Origin: Marasmius tenuissimus
Taxonomy: Eukaryota; Basidiomycota; Agaricomycetes; Agaricales; Marasmiaceae
Assembly: GCA_029532415.1 (NCBI GenBank)
Contig: JAQOTA010000050.1
Location: 1,674,001 to 1,738,000 of the forward strand
Direction of reading: 5' to 3'
Length of the DNA: 64,000 bases
This document shows positions 21,995 through 33,590 of this stretch, one piece after another. A program made the position numbers and the translations under genes. Each line of letters starts with the position of its first letter. The first letter of the stretch is position 1. The notes under the pieces are model-generated. The model searched no databases and was not told the origin of the DNA. It saw only the letters and a list, made by a program, of their open reading frames with translations.

Positions 21995-22873
21995 GTCATA
22001 CTTCCGTCACTTTCCGACGACTGCAGATCAATGGTACCCTTCACGTTCTCCGAAATTGGAGTCCTGCGCAGTCATCTAGTTATGGCGAAATCTCTTACCC
22101 TCGTCGAGATTGATCCGCTCTCAAGCTTCAGTCTGCGTGCCTCATCTTCCATGACTTTCAAGATCCACAACGGAACTATTTTCCCAGCTCTCAACACATC
22201 TCCCCCGACTATGGCGACATCCACTGAACCGTACAATTTGGAACCTTGACCCTAGAACGACTCTACGGTCTACCTAGAGAGGTGTACGTGTTCCCTCAGG
22301 CTCGTGAACATCGATGCTATCCTTTTCCAATGTACGCGCCTACTTGCTCATCTTAACGTCAAGGAGATCCATAGACGAACAACTTCCTCTGCCGTCTTAC
22401 TCCCCTTCCCCGACGCGAGATTCTCGACTTTGTAATACATCCTTCTCGCATCATCGACTATGGTCTAGTCGTCGACTTGCTATCTTCGAGTCTTCCTTGA
22501 TACGGATGCTCTACCGTCAGGGATATGAGGGTTTCGGAGACTCGTCTACCGCCGCAGCCTATGAAACACACGTTTGGTGTGGTGCTCACACCGTTGACCG
22601 ATAAGATATTTGCACTAGGGAGGTTTTGTTATTTTCTTCGATTCGCCCGGACTCTCGTAGTGGACGTGGCGGCCATGGCTGGCCCACTTGAGATTTTATG
22701 GGCTACATACCTTTTTGTCTCTCGCTATCTATCACTGCTTGGATCTATACGATCGCATTCAACCCGTTGCTTCACGAAATATCTCCAATCTCGAATACCA
22801 TCTACCTTATCAGGGTTTACAAATTTACAGATCACACTCTTCAATGCCAAGCCTACTTAGCCCTCGCCCTACT

Positions 22874-23406
22874 CTACTGCGGACGACCAAGGTTGTTCCA
22901 GGTGACGAAAATGGGGCCAAATCCGCCTGGGTTCAACGCCTGATACAAGGGGTCGCTCAAGGCGAGGCCATCATCAGGGCCACCAGTAGGATCGTCGATG
23001 CAACCTCCAGTGCAGTCGTCGGTGTACGTGCCATTCACGTTATTTCCGTTGACTATAATTCGCTCTCGCGTTAATTGACCCGTAGGGAGGACTACCCGAA
23101 TTCACTTACAAGCAAGACTGATTGTGCTGCAGCACAGAACTGGGTTTAGGGGCTGAGCTGGGAGAGCCACTTTGAAGGTGGGGTTCTGTGTAGGGGTGCA
23201 AGGTCCGCAGGACTCGGTGGTGACTCCCAGTGTGCTGTTGCGGACAGCTATGAAGGACGAGTAGGATGAATCAGTACTCGACTCGTGGAGGACAAGGTCC
23301 GATTATGGAACATACCCCAGCCTCGTTCTGCGCTGGCAGCGCCAGCAAAAAGCATGGCCGCGACGACGGCGAGTTGAGGAACGGTAGAGAGCTTGTTAAA
23401 GGACAT
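22874..23406 (-). CDS. small secreted protein, expansin/DPBB-like
   Basis: Three exons read leftwards (23406-23316, 23247-23110, 23052-22874) and give 135 residues. The N-terminus is a signal peptide with a hydrophobic core and a likely cleavage after AGAASA. The mature part has an ESCGPCTP motif, a VLCC pair, TYTDDCTGGC and DGLALSDPLYQAL, and ends FVTWNNLGRPQ. The CxxC, then D-C-x-G-C, then acidic-L-x-L-S and V-x-W order is that of double-psi beta-barrel (RlpA/expansin-like) secreted fungal proteins. The catalytic role, if any, is unknown. A TATA box lies about 75 bp upstream. It is the only well-formed gene between the two transposon copies. Confidence 0.75.
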
Positions 23407-23478
23407 TGTTTGGTGCGATAGTAAGCACTGAGTAGAAACTGTTGGAATTTCTGAGGAGTGGTAGGACAGTCGATTGAC

Positions 23479-23486
23479 CTTTTATA
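23479..23486 (-). promoter_or_regulatory. TATA box of the secreted-protein gene
   Basis: TATAAAAG on the minus strand, about 75 bp upstream of the ATG at 23406. This is a normal distance for a fungal promoter with a short leader. Confidence 0.6.
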
Positions 23487-23659
23487 CGCAGTTGGGACCC
23501 GTATTACACCATCGTGGTGGCGTGCATACCTGTTACCAAAGGTGTTTCGCTCTCTTTTCCAGCGCGGCTCCGAAAGGACTAACCAAGTCGAGTACAGCGA
23601 TAAGGACAAAGTTTTAATGTCCTACTGTCTGTGGCTTTGCATTCTTGGGGAATGATGCG

Positions 23660-26150
23660 TTTATAGCGGATGAGGCCAGCGGGTGAGTATGGCACTACAT
23701 TCTATCCCACAGTAACAATCTAATCTCAATACTCATGGCGCAACGGACGTTTTAAAAAACCAACTTGAACCGCTAGAGAGCTAGCCTAGAAAGTTTAAAG
23801 CAGGACCAAGAGTTCTCGGTGATCTCTGGAGACGGGAAGGCTAGTATCCTCAGCTTGTTATTGGCAATCGATTTGCCTTCGCAAGTAGCAGGACGGCGTA
23901 TTCGGAGGCTCGAAATGTGCGGGAGTCCCCGAATTCCAATCTCGAAACACGGTAAGTTGGATCCACTGGGATAGAATTCTTACGTCTTACTGTCCTGAAA
24001 GCCCATGTCTGTAGTCTTACAGATCATAGAGTGGCCCGCATTAGACAAATGACTATACATGGCGAAAGTAACGCCATCTGGAGGGCTGTGACTCGCAGGT
24101 GACTTGATCATCATCTCTCGTTAGGCTTCCGTTGACTTCACATCGACTTTCGAGTCGTCGATCAGCTTCACAGCGATGGATACGAACACTCCGACAACCG
24201 AATCATCAGGACTCTCGAATGCGGGTTGAGTTCTTGTTGGACTCTACATATACGTCTTCCCATGAAAGTTGGGCCCGTGATGCCAGTTCTGAGAACGAGT
24301 GTATCCATATGAATCCAGAAGGTCATATCTTCTTCATCGACACAAGCCTTCTAGCACACCGACGTACATCCATGGTCATGAAATCTCTTTCTCTACCTTG
24401 CTTGCTTTGTCCACGTTGGCGTTCGCCAGTGATTATCTGGAGGTTCTGTGAAAGACTGGAAGGTTTCGTGGGGTTTTCGCAAACGGCACAGGACAATGCT
24501 AGCCAGGAGTATTGTACACCGTGTGCTATCCGCGCTTCACAAACTTACACCGATAACCTGTGCAGCAGGGCGGAACTAGTACCGAACTTTGCACCAACGG
24601 GTACCTTGAGCCACTCCGAAGTTTCTCCAGCTCCCCAATACAAACCTTATTCGTCTCGATTTGGGGCGGGCTCTCGACCTGACCCAAAACCCATCACGTA
24701 CGTTTGCTCGCCGTTGGGTCAGGACCGATCCTGCTAATCCCAGTAGGCACAATTCAGCGCAGTGTACCCATTGGCGAACGAGTCCTTTTTGTCTCGGCGT
24801 AGGTGCTTTTCCGCATTACCCGTGAAACATCTTTTGAAAGGTATATGCAGAAATTACCGCCTGGATAACTTCGGCTTCTGAGTCGTGAGTTGTGGTTACG
24901 CAGGGTTGTTGATGGTTCTGACGAGGGACTCCAAAACTAGCTTGCGAGCTCCGTCATTCCCAAAAGATCTGAACGCCGGAATGGACTCTACCAACACATC
25001 GCCTCGATCGTCAGTTGGTAGTGTTCGTCCGTATGAAGTCTGGCTTTGAGAGACTAGGAATGGACACGACACAAGCTCTCAGATTTCTGTAAGAAACATC
25101 ATTTTTCCTGGTGGCAACTAAATAGGGCCACCGGGTCAGGCATTTGCCTCTAGGTTTATCGTACGAGTCGATCAGTACCATATTGCCACTCGCTTGAAAC
25201 ACCTCTCCATCACACCTCCCGTCAGTTTGCCGGCGTGGGAATTGTCGAATCCCTACTCCTAGTAGATCCCCGGCGATCTACAGAGCATCCCTTTCGAGCT
25301 GGCACAGCAGATTAATCGACCGGTTCATTGTGAGCCTCAAAGAAGAGGCATTCCGACCATGGTCTGAGGTGCAGTTGGGATATCACATAGTACTAAGAAA
25401 TCTCCGTCCCCAAGATTCATGACAACTTGAAGTGTCGGATGTCCGTCTTTGAGCGGATATAGGATGCTAACATGGCGTCGGAGGTCTCGAGTATCAACTG
25501 CCTGCAGCCCGAAATACTCCTTTTGAGATTCGGACATGGTTTCAGCTGCAGACGACATTTCGATTTGCAATCCCTCGCTTTTGCAGACCCTGCTCAACGT
25601 CAGTAATCATATCATTGACGACACCAATAGTCAGTTGTGGGACCCCACGATCTCTCTGGGTCTCTCTTCTCTGCGCGGACTCCCGAGAAAGTCAGACATA
25701 GAGATTTTCTACTTATACACTACCTTGCTGGAACCAACGTGCACATTGCCTCGGTAGTAGCCATTCTCCTGATATCCGCTCGTGTGCTCGCGGGTCAACA
25801 AGGGCGCTGGGCTCGCCATCAGCTTGACTGGAATGAATCTAAAGGGGAAGGCCCAGGATGATACCTTCGATGATTTTATTCTGTAGCCGCCTGCCAATCG
25901 ATAATCACGGAGGATGTTTCCCAGAAGACCATGAACTCTGGGCACAAGATGATTTGGCTCTTGGAGCTCCGTTTAACACGGGGGGTTCCCTGTCGATCGT
26001 GCAGGATCGTGCCGAGGCCTAGTACATATACACTCAGACTGTACAGACTAGATGGACATTGCGCCCCGGAGACTCCTCTCCGGGCATGCCGCGAAAAAAC
26101 AGCAAATCTTCGCTTATTGCTTCCGAGAATTGATACCAGGAACGACTTCA
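23660..26150. other. 2.5-kb stretch without a recognised gene
   Basis: Several open stretches occur, the longest 24132-24737 (+, 201 codons). None shows a known domain, consistent codon pattern, signal peptide or splice structure. The stretch is probably degenerate intergenic DNA or old gene relics. Confidence 0.4.
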
Positions 26151-26383
26151 TGCTTGTAAATGAGTAGTGATGCCTCCTTTTGGTCTACTCAGCACTCGCT
26201 CTACGTCGACCGGCCTCCAATTTTGACCTTCTAGTTGCGCATGCTTCCGAGATCCAGCTGTTTTATGGCCCCGTTCCCGGAATGGAAATCGAACTGGCCA
26301 ATGATATGACTGATTCCTATCTGAACTTCGTCTACAACTTGAGTCCCGGATGTAAGCCGTTTCTACTACGACCCGTTAGCTAG
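26150..26383 (+). pseudogene. carboxylesterase C-terminal relic
   Basis: The plus strand encodes VAHASEIQLFYGPVPG and then DMTDSYLNFVYNLSPG. This follows the catalytic-His and tail motifs of fungal type B carboxylesterases (VxHGSEIxxxxG, then a DxxxxF helix). No upstream nucleophile-elbow region was found, so it is only a fragment. Confidence 0.4.
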
Positions 26384-26529
26384 ACGAATAACCCGTCACA
26401 CTAGTATAATCTTGACACGCGTCCGATCTTACAACCATTCGAGAAAATATTACAGCCATTTCGAATAGTGAGGATGGCATCTTGACTCGGGGAGCGTCGG
26501 AAGTGCTGACTGAGGTATCCACTACGGAT

Positions 26530-27142
26530 CTTTCGCGATGAAGGCGATGATTGAGGAGCACGCTTTGTCCCCCAGTTCGACAAGTGGGTGGCCGTTCGAA
26601 TTGGCGTGCTGCAAAGAGAGACATGAGTGCTTGTACATCTCCCGTATTAAGAAGTGAGCACACCAGGTCAAGTACCATGGTACGAAGATGGGATTCGATT
26701 GCTTTGGGTTCTATAGGGATACAGTTGGCCATTTCTCTAGGCGTCAATCAAGGGCTGGAATTCCTAGGTCTCGAGTGGTGAGTTCAGGGCGCTTTGAACT
26801 TGTTTCGAGCTGTCGAATGCAAAACACAGGTACGATAGGTATGCCGACATAGAAACCTTGTGACCAAGTGTTATTGATGACGGGACGCGCCCGAGAGTCG
26901 ACGATGTGCTCACTTTTTCCAGGTAACTGTGATTCGGTGTACCGTCAAAGAATTCCGAAGGGAGATTAGGCTGAATGTTGCGGGGCACATGGGAGTCGGA
27001 GGGCAAACGCGACAGGTCACTACTTCCGCCTTCGTTGCTCAGTACTCGAGCCAATAGCTTTGGATGTGTAGAACTGGATGGAATTATTTCGAGAGTAATG
27101 GGTATGAATGATTATCAGCTGGTGAAATGAATCTGTCCGAAG
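26530..27142 (-). pseudogene. broken second copy of the helical-domain gene 5' end (duplicated segment, unit 2)
   Basis: It starts at 26732 on the minus strand (MANCIPIEPKAIESHLRT) and continues after an intron with HANSNGHPLVELGDKACS, then meets a stop. It parallels 20380-20574 and the sequence upstream of it. Copy B was inserted at the right edge of this unit; the unit resumes at 51429. Confidence 0.6.
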
Positions 27143-27152
27143 CTATTGATGA
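27143..27152. repeat. target-site duplication, left of copy B
   Basis: CTATTGATGA, identical to 51419-51428 and present once, with one difference, in the related unoccupied site at 21031-21040. Confidence 0.9.
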
Positions 27153-27211
27153 GGGGCCGGGGACGATGAGTACCCACCTGACAGATGCCGACACGAATTG
27201 ATGGCACTTGA
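27153..27211 (+). repeat. terminal inverted repeat, left edge of copy B
   Basis: GGGGCCGGGGACGATGAG type, corresponding to the right end of copy A. It pairs with 51360-51418. Confidence 0.85.
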
Positions 27212-27730
27212 CAGACAGAGGGGTTGACAGGTTGTGTCTAGATAATCAGAGCGTTTTCTGTAATTATCAGTAATAATCAATAATAATGATCCCTTTTGGA
27301 AAACAAGAAAATATTGCGAAATAAAACCCAAAATACCCAAAACGTCGAGAAACACGGCATATTCCGATGTCAGGCGCCAGGGCGCTTCTCCAGTTCTTCG
27401 GACCCGGAATAGCAAATCCCGGGGTTGCCTATCTTCTTCCGCGTTCTGGACTGTTGCTATCCGACAAACATTGGGTCTTTTGATGAACCAATCTGCCAGA
27501 GCTCTGGATGGTGAACACGGAAAACATACATATGTATAGGGTTGTTCAAGGACGGGCAACTTGGTCCACCGACTCATGCAAGCCGTGCTACTACTGCTCG
27601 ATTCGCTTGACACTTTGACAGCAAAGTTCTGTGATTTGGAACCTCAAGATTGACGCGACGTAGGCTTCACTCAGGACTCTGGAGAATGTGGGGACCCGAT
27701 GATGTCGCTCTTTTTTTCTATATTTCACAG

Positions 27731-29582
27731 ATGACGAGTTCTGTGAAGGAGATACTTGTAGCCAAAGGGGCAATTGGTGACTTGCAATCGTTCCTTCATC
27801 ACCCCCCACCTCTGTGTCCTCAGATATGTCCTGGTTCAATCATGCCTCCAAGAAATTTCGCGCCTCTGGCTCGCAGCCTACTCAGACCCCGGATGAATTC
27901 AAGATTCAACGAGCGCTGGATTCTGCAAATGCCGGAAAACCAATCATGACTTACAACCCGGACACCAAAATGATTCAGAAATGGCAGAGGTATGTTGGTG
28001 GGACGTGACTTGCAACCTTGTGATACGAATATGTTTTTTTGTAGGCAGGACGTTGAGATCAATGGTCAAATCCGGCCCGCTAGCGCTCAAAATTTTATCG
28101 ACGACTTCAAGAAACCACCTCAGAAGCGAACTCTCGATCATCCAATCTGCTATGTGGATGGTCCACTGCAGGATCATGTCGGGCCATTCCTCATCCTCTT
28201 GCGGAAGACTGTCCACCAAGTCAAGTACGATATATTTGTCTGCCAGACGAACGGATGCCCCGTTGCTTGTAAGTCCAGTGCTCATCTCATCTCGGCGGAG
28301 CTGATGTCCTCAGTAGGGGTCTTGCCAAAGCTTAGTGCTGGCTACCAAGGTCTTCCTTGCCACCCCGGTCATCTACCTGTCAATGACTCTGGTTGGTGTC
28401 GAATTTAATGCCAGAGTGTATCACGTTCTCATTTCCCACCAGGTCGTTTCGAGGAGATCCAGGAGGAAGTTTCTGAGCCAGGCCCCTCAATGCCCACCAT
28501 TCTACCAGCTCAGCAACATGTTACCAATGAACATGGGAGCCTAAAGCGCAAGCAACCCGACAGTCAGCTGGCTGTTGCGCAACCAGTAATGACTCGCCAT
28601 CAGTCTGAGGGAGAACATGGCGGACCAAACATGTTTTCTCCCAGCGTTGCTAATGCTAGGGCACAATACGGTTTGTTCACCTATCATTCCCACTAGAATC
28701 TCTCTGATGTGCCTCTAGATAAGGAACTCGTTCGGAATATGGTCGACTTTGAGGGTACCAACGCAGGAGAATGTGAGTATGGTTTGATTCTGCGATCATG
28801 ATAGATCTGTTCTCACAGCTTTATAGACCCCCGATACGATCACCCCGCTTACTTTGAGGGCGAGTGCAGTGTACTCGACCCGTATGATTCGCACAAGTTC
28901 CCAAATCGTGTTGGTTCCAATGGCTGCAGATGGGAACTCATCTACCCCAGTTTTGACGCTTTTGGACAAGTCATACGTGCATTCTGCTCACAGGCCGGAG
29001 TACCTGCGCACTCTGTCCATGCTCTTATTGAGGATGCAGTTCTCTGTCATATCTGTCTCTGCGTATTCACTAACGAGGGTCACTCTATCCATCTTGTTGG
29101 GGACCAGTGCGGGAATTGTGAGTCCAAGGAAGAAGGTGCGCGTTCATACGAGTTTCACAAAGCAAGCACTCATGATCTCTGTTCAGTTGTGCGGGAGACT
29201 ATTCTCAGTGAACCCAAGGTATCGCTCCGAAGATATCCCTGCGATTTGCAAAGCAACAAGTCCCATGCAAAACGCTTCGAGTTTACGGCACGATCCCGGG
29301 TTAGTGTCGCCTTCATCGAATATCACAGCAAGCTTGGTGTTCCCCAGGACGTCTGGGCTGTTATCAAGTCTGCTTGGTATGTATGTCGCGTGTGCAAATT
29401 GGCAAGGGTTTTCTCCGAGCACCAGCTTCATCTCGATAACTCTGGCGACTGCACGGATCCCTGCAAAACGTACAGGTACAAGTACGAGTACTTTGATGTG
29501 AGCGTCATATTCTCCTCCTGACCTGTGATGCGTTCTAATGCCAAAGTGATAGTCCGACTCCGAGATAGAATTTGTAAAATAG
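27731..29582 (+). CDS. Cys-rich protein of unknown function, copy B
   Basis: Eight exons splice in frame: 27731-27776, 27824-27989, 28045-28268, 28314-28391, 28443-28670, 28719-28772, 28827-29497, 29553-29582, giving 498 residues. The last exon is supported by a clean 55-bp intron that moves the end from a downstream stop to SDSEIEFVK. The first third is unfamiliar, the middle (about 225-270) is polar and probably disordered, and the C-terminal half has paired cysteines. These are CHIC at 339-342, CGNC at 360-363 with two histidines between, and CRVC at 452-455 followed by His residues and a further Cys. The pattern suggests zinc binding, perhaps nucleic-acid or chromatin contact. I do not recognise the family. 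The gene starts about 580 bp inside the element end and reads inwards. Confidence 0.7.
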
Positions 29583-29703
29583 ACAGTTGTTCTCTTCTAT
29601 GTACCTGTCATTACCTGTCATAATCAGGAAAAAAAGTATGGATCGCGATACCAAATTGGATGAACTCAGACTATAAGATAGTGCTATCGTATCAGAAATA
29701 GAC

Positions 29704-30148
29704 ATGGAGCCCTCCCCTACTCAGTGCGAACAGGCTCTTGAACAGCTTCAGAATGACCCAGGTGTCTTCGTGGAAGATGGTGGGGCATACATTCATTACG
29801 ATCCGGATGGGAACTTCCTCTGGTTGATGGAAGGTACAACCGCTTACTGCCGATGGACCACAACCAGGCTAACATATTTCATAGAAGAGCGGTTTGACCA
29901 GTATTCCCGTACGAATTTCCTTCGAGTTATCTGCCAGGTTGATTTCGATATGGAATATAGGCGAACCCACAGTCGCACTGCCTGAAGAACCCATTGACCT
30001 AACTGTACCACCAGGAGACTCACAGTTTCTACCTATTGATCTCACAGTGGATGGTACTCAGGAGAATCCGTTGGATGTGGAAGAATGCAACAAAGAAAAT
30101 GATGAAGGGTCATCGAAAGAAAATCCCATTGATTTGACACTGGAATAA
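29704..30148 (+). CDS. small acidic protein with three PIDLT repeats, copy B
   Basis: Three exons (29704-29833, 29885-29908, 29961-30148) give 113 residues. The first two introns are 51 and 52 bp. The N-terminal part (CEQALEQLQND, HYDPDGNFLW) could form a small fold. The tail is acidic and carries PIDLTV at 62-67, PIDLTV at 76-81 and PIDLTLE at 107-113. A hydrophobic I-D-L core beside acidic residues is the form of SUMO-interaction motifs, so the protein may bind SUMO or SUMOylated partners; this is inference. An unspliced reading of 93 residues is possible but lacks the conserved tail. The gene ends 8 bp from the convergent JmjC gene, so the transcripts probably overlap. Confidence 0.65.
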
Positions 30149-30156
30149 ATATGTAT

Positions 30157-33100
30157 CTAATCGTCTGTTGCAACGCGGTTGAAAGTAAAGTTACACCGGT
30201 GATAAAAGTAGTCTTTGTGTGCCTCTGAATCGCTAGCATCATCCCAAAGTTTCTTCAGCGTTGCATCGTACTGACCAAAGTCGCTCGTGATCTTCTCCTC
30301 TATTGCTGCAGCGGTGAGGTTCGGAGAGACTCCAGCAACCGCGTTTTCTCCTTCCCACAAGTGTCGATGGTGAACCAGGGTCCTAGCTTGATCAACTAGA
30401 TAGCCATATCGTACCTCGTCCCAACAATCCTCTCCAGTTTCTGTCGATACCACAGAGTATCTGGTCTGTAGCCAGTCCAATGCAGCATCAGCGTATATTC
30501 TGGAGGTTGTGTAGAGGGGGTTTAGGAACTCCGATAACGTCTTTTCTACCTTGGCCTTTTCTGCACCTTTGAGTACTGCAATGTCGTAGCGCTCGGGGCA
30601 AAGTACGGTGCCAAGATAGACGATGTTGACAAGGGATAGGAATTGGAGAAGTCCATCGCGCGTGGAGACGATAGGGATATCGAGGGTGGGGTCAAAGTGT
30701 TGGTCGTGAAGATTCGATTCGTATTTGGGAGAATTCATCATGTACCGGGACCAATAGTTGAGGATGTTCACAAGCACATATCGGATTTTGGAGTGGTCGT
30801 TGTTCGTAACGTGTCGGTATGATGCAGTGACGTGAAAGATCCCAAAACACGATTTCTGGATTGTTGAAGAGCAGTAAAAGTGGCCCCCTTCCACCACGGA
30901 ATCAACAACTGTCACGACAAAGTGAGGTGTGTTGGGAGGCATTATCCTGGAAGTATATGAGTGGGTAAATAGAAAGGGAATATTGTGTAACTGACAATGT
31001 GTCGCCCGCTTCCAACAAAATCCCATACTTTTTCCAACCTAAGCTCTTCTCTTGACAGGTGTTGAACGATTCGATTCCAGCGTGCTCTTGGGGATCAGCA
31101 GCGCTGGGAGCACCGATTATCCACAACTTCTTCCCAGTGAGAACGGTGATCCAAGTGGCCAGACCTTGAGCATCAACATGCCAGTCATGGAGAGCATCGG
31201 CTAACCCGCACAAGTACCAGCACATGTCACGCATCGGAAAGACAAAGTCTAACTGCGCTTCATCATCCTGGATGTTCATCCATGCCTGTCGACAAATTGC
31301 TAGATCGAGTGGTACCCAGGTTCCGCCTGACTCAGAAGGAATGTCGAGTAGGTTCATAATGTGTCCAAGGCGATCCCTGGCTTCATACATCTCCCTAAGA
31401 CTGGCCTGGATATATGTGTTTCCATCTTCGCGTTCGCCGTCGAGAGAGGCATCTGAGCACATGTCAGTAACTAAGAAAAACAATCTGTTGGAACGTGTAC
31501 CGTGAATCTGCCTCATATCGTCCAGAAGACCCAACTTGGAAAGAACACATTCAGAGAATTCGTCCTTGTTCTCCAATACGCGCTCTGTCAATACAATACC
31601 AAATGCGTTCCCGAACCGTTTCAACAGCTCTTCCTTGCCAAAATTCTTGAGTTGGGCGTAGGGGAAAGCCAATATATCACCCGAATGCTCCAGGTTGGTA
31701 CTGGCTTGAACCCAGACCAAGTCCTCCAAGATCTTCTTCAGAGTAGTGTGCGGGTCAAACGAGAAACTGGAGTTTGGATTTTGTGGCTGTTGAAGTCTAT
31801 TTGAACAAAGTAAATGACGAATGCACAAGATAACTCACATAGAAAGCTGGGGTGTATTGAAACTCTTCACCATTCCTGACGCATCTCAACGTAAAAGTAT
31901 CACGGGGTTCCCTTGCTCGCTGAAGTTACCATCAGTTCTGAGCGAAAAGGCATGAGATAGAAGGCTTACCGGTGGGTCCTCAAGAACACTCAAGCGAGGA
32001 ATATCTCCCATCTTGGCCTTTAACCGCTCTACCTTTTTCCAGCCTTCATCGTCCTTGACAACAAACACAGAAGGCGTTCTTTTCTGCTTGTTCCCACCGC
32101 CGCCGCCGCCGCCACCTCCACCACCAAACCATCTGCCTCCGCCACGTTTCTTCTTTTCTGGAGGAGCCTCATCTTCATCAGCATCCGACCCTGCCTTCCG
32201 CTTGGAACGCCTGGTGGTGGTTGGTTCCTCCTCCTCGAGTTCGTCGTCGTCATCGGACTCCTCCTCGTTGCCTACTATTGAACGTTCAGAGAAAACTATG
32301 AAATATAGTGATGGATAACACATACCAATGTCGAAATACCCCAAGTCATCACATTCCGTAAAGTCAAGTTCATCTACAGCATCAAGGAAGTTCACCACCG
32401 CAGTGAAAGGGGAAATCGAGCCGTCGACGATTGACAGAATTTCAGTGTAGAACACGCGTTCCACTCGGAGAAGCTCCTTGGGCTTGATATTTCCGAACGC
32501 CGTGAGCCACTGTAAAGCCATGTTTTAGAGGCGATTCATCAATCAAAAACAGTTACGCACACGAAGCATGGTGAGGGCGGAGTTGTCGTTTCGAAATGCA
32601 TTGCATCCTCGTGGTGAAAGAAGGGTAAAGGGACTAATCATCGTAGCGTTGAGACCCCCTCGAAGTTCAGATGGTTTCGAGCTCAACCCATCGAGGGAAT
32701 CCATCTCGCCCACCATGTCCTCGTACTTGGGAGGAAAGGTTGTTTTACCCGTCTAGAACTCCGTTTGAGTGATTAAAGACGCAGCCAGACAAATAGACTT
32801 GCCTTGAGAACGTAGGTGAGTGCAAGTGCCAGGTAACCAAAGTTCTTCACAGCACTTTGGAATGCAGTTGAGCTTTCTGCTTGCAAAATGCCTGCGACAA
32901 TCCCGCGCATCACCGTTCTTGGCGACTTTGAATTCTTTGAATTCCTCATTGCAGGCTCTGGCTCAGACACACAGCCCTGCTGCAGAGTCTGCAGGGCATC
33001 TACCCAGCCATTCTCTTTATTGAACAGGGATAGAGCAGGCTGGAGACGGATTAGAACCAGGAGACTGTGCGGTAGACAACTAATAAACTTACAATCTTGC

Positions 33101-33590
33101 GAAAAGACTGGGGAGGGATTGCAGTCCAGCCCATCTCTTTGTTACGGGGTACCTTGTCCCCTCCATGAACCTCCTTCAGCTTATCCACTAATCGGAGCAT
33201 GAAGATGTTCTCTGCAAGTTCCTTGTTCTCGAGTGAGTCGACCGATTCGTCGAAATCGTCCTGATCCGTTTCAGACGAGAGGAGAATCTCGAGGTCTATC
33301 TTCGCTTGGATTAGCAGCTTCTAGTATGCAATATAAGTTAATATCACTGGTATAAAAAGCACAACTGACTTTGGCGATGGGGGGGCAGCTGTCAGTGTCA
33401 AGCAAGTGCGCCGGATCCGTCTCAAACGGGATCTGTTTGAATATATGTTTGTCGAGCGTCACTTCAACGCCAGACTTGGATTTCCTTTTCGTGGTTTTGG
33501 GGCCACGGATCCCTTTGATCACAGTTCCGCTATGCTAAACAGAAATAAGTGCTCCCCCAAGACCGCGGAGAAGCTCAAACGTACCGCCAT
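30157..33590 (-). CDS. JmjC-domain protein, copy B
   Basis: Mirror of 12547-15977, from the ATG at 33590 to the stop at 30157. All exon segments found in copy A are present, with scattered substitutions. The Gly tract after the KKKR cluster differs slightly in composition but keeps frame. The DWHVDAQG, GKKLW and PHFVV ligand motifs and the GC-AG intron are unchanged. Two copies with open reading frames suggest recent selection or very recent duplication. Confidence 0.78.

Noticed and set aside
24132..24737. 201-codon open frame as a gene
   Set aside because: No domain, no splice pattern, no promoter features, and it lies in degenerate DNA.
29101..29190. Possible intron in the last large exon of the Cys-rich gene (GTGAGT to CAG)
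   Set aside because: The unspliced reading is continuous and keeps the second Cys pair, while splicing would shift the frame.
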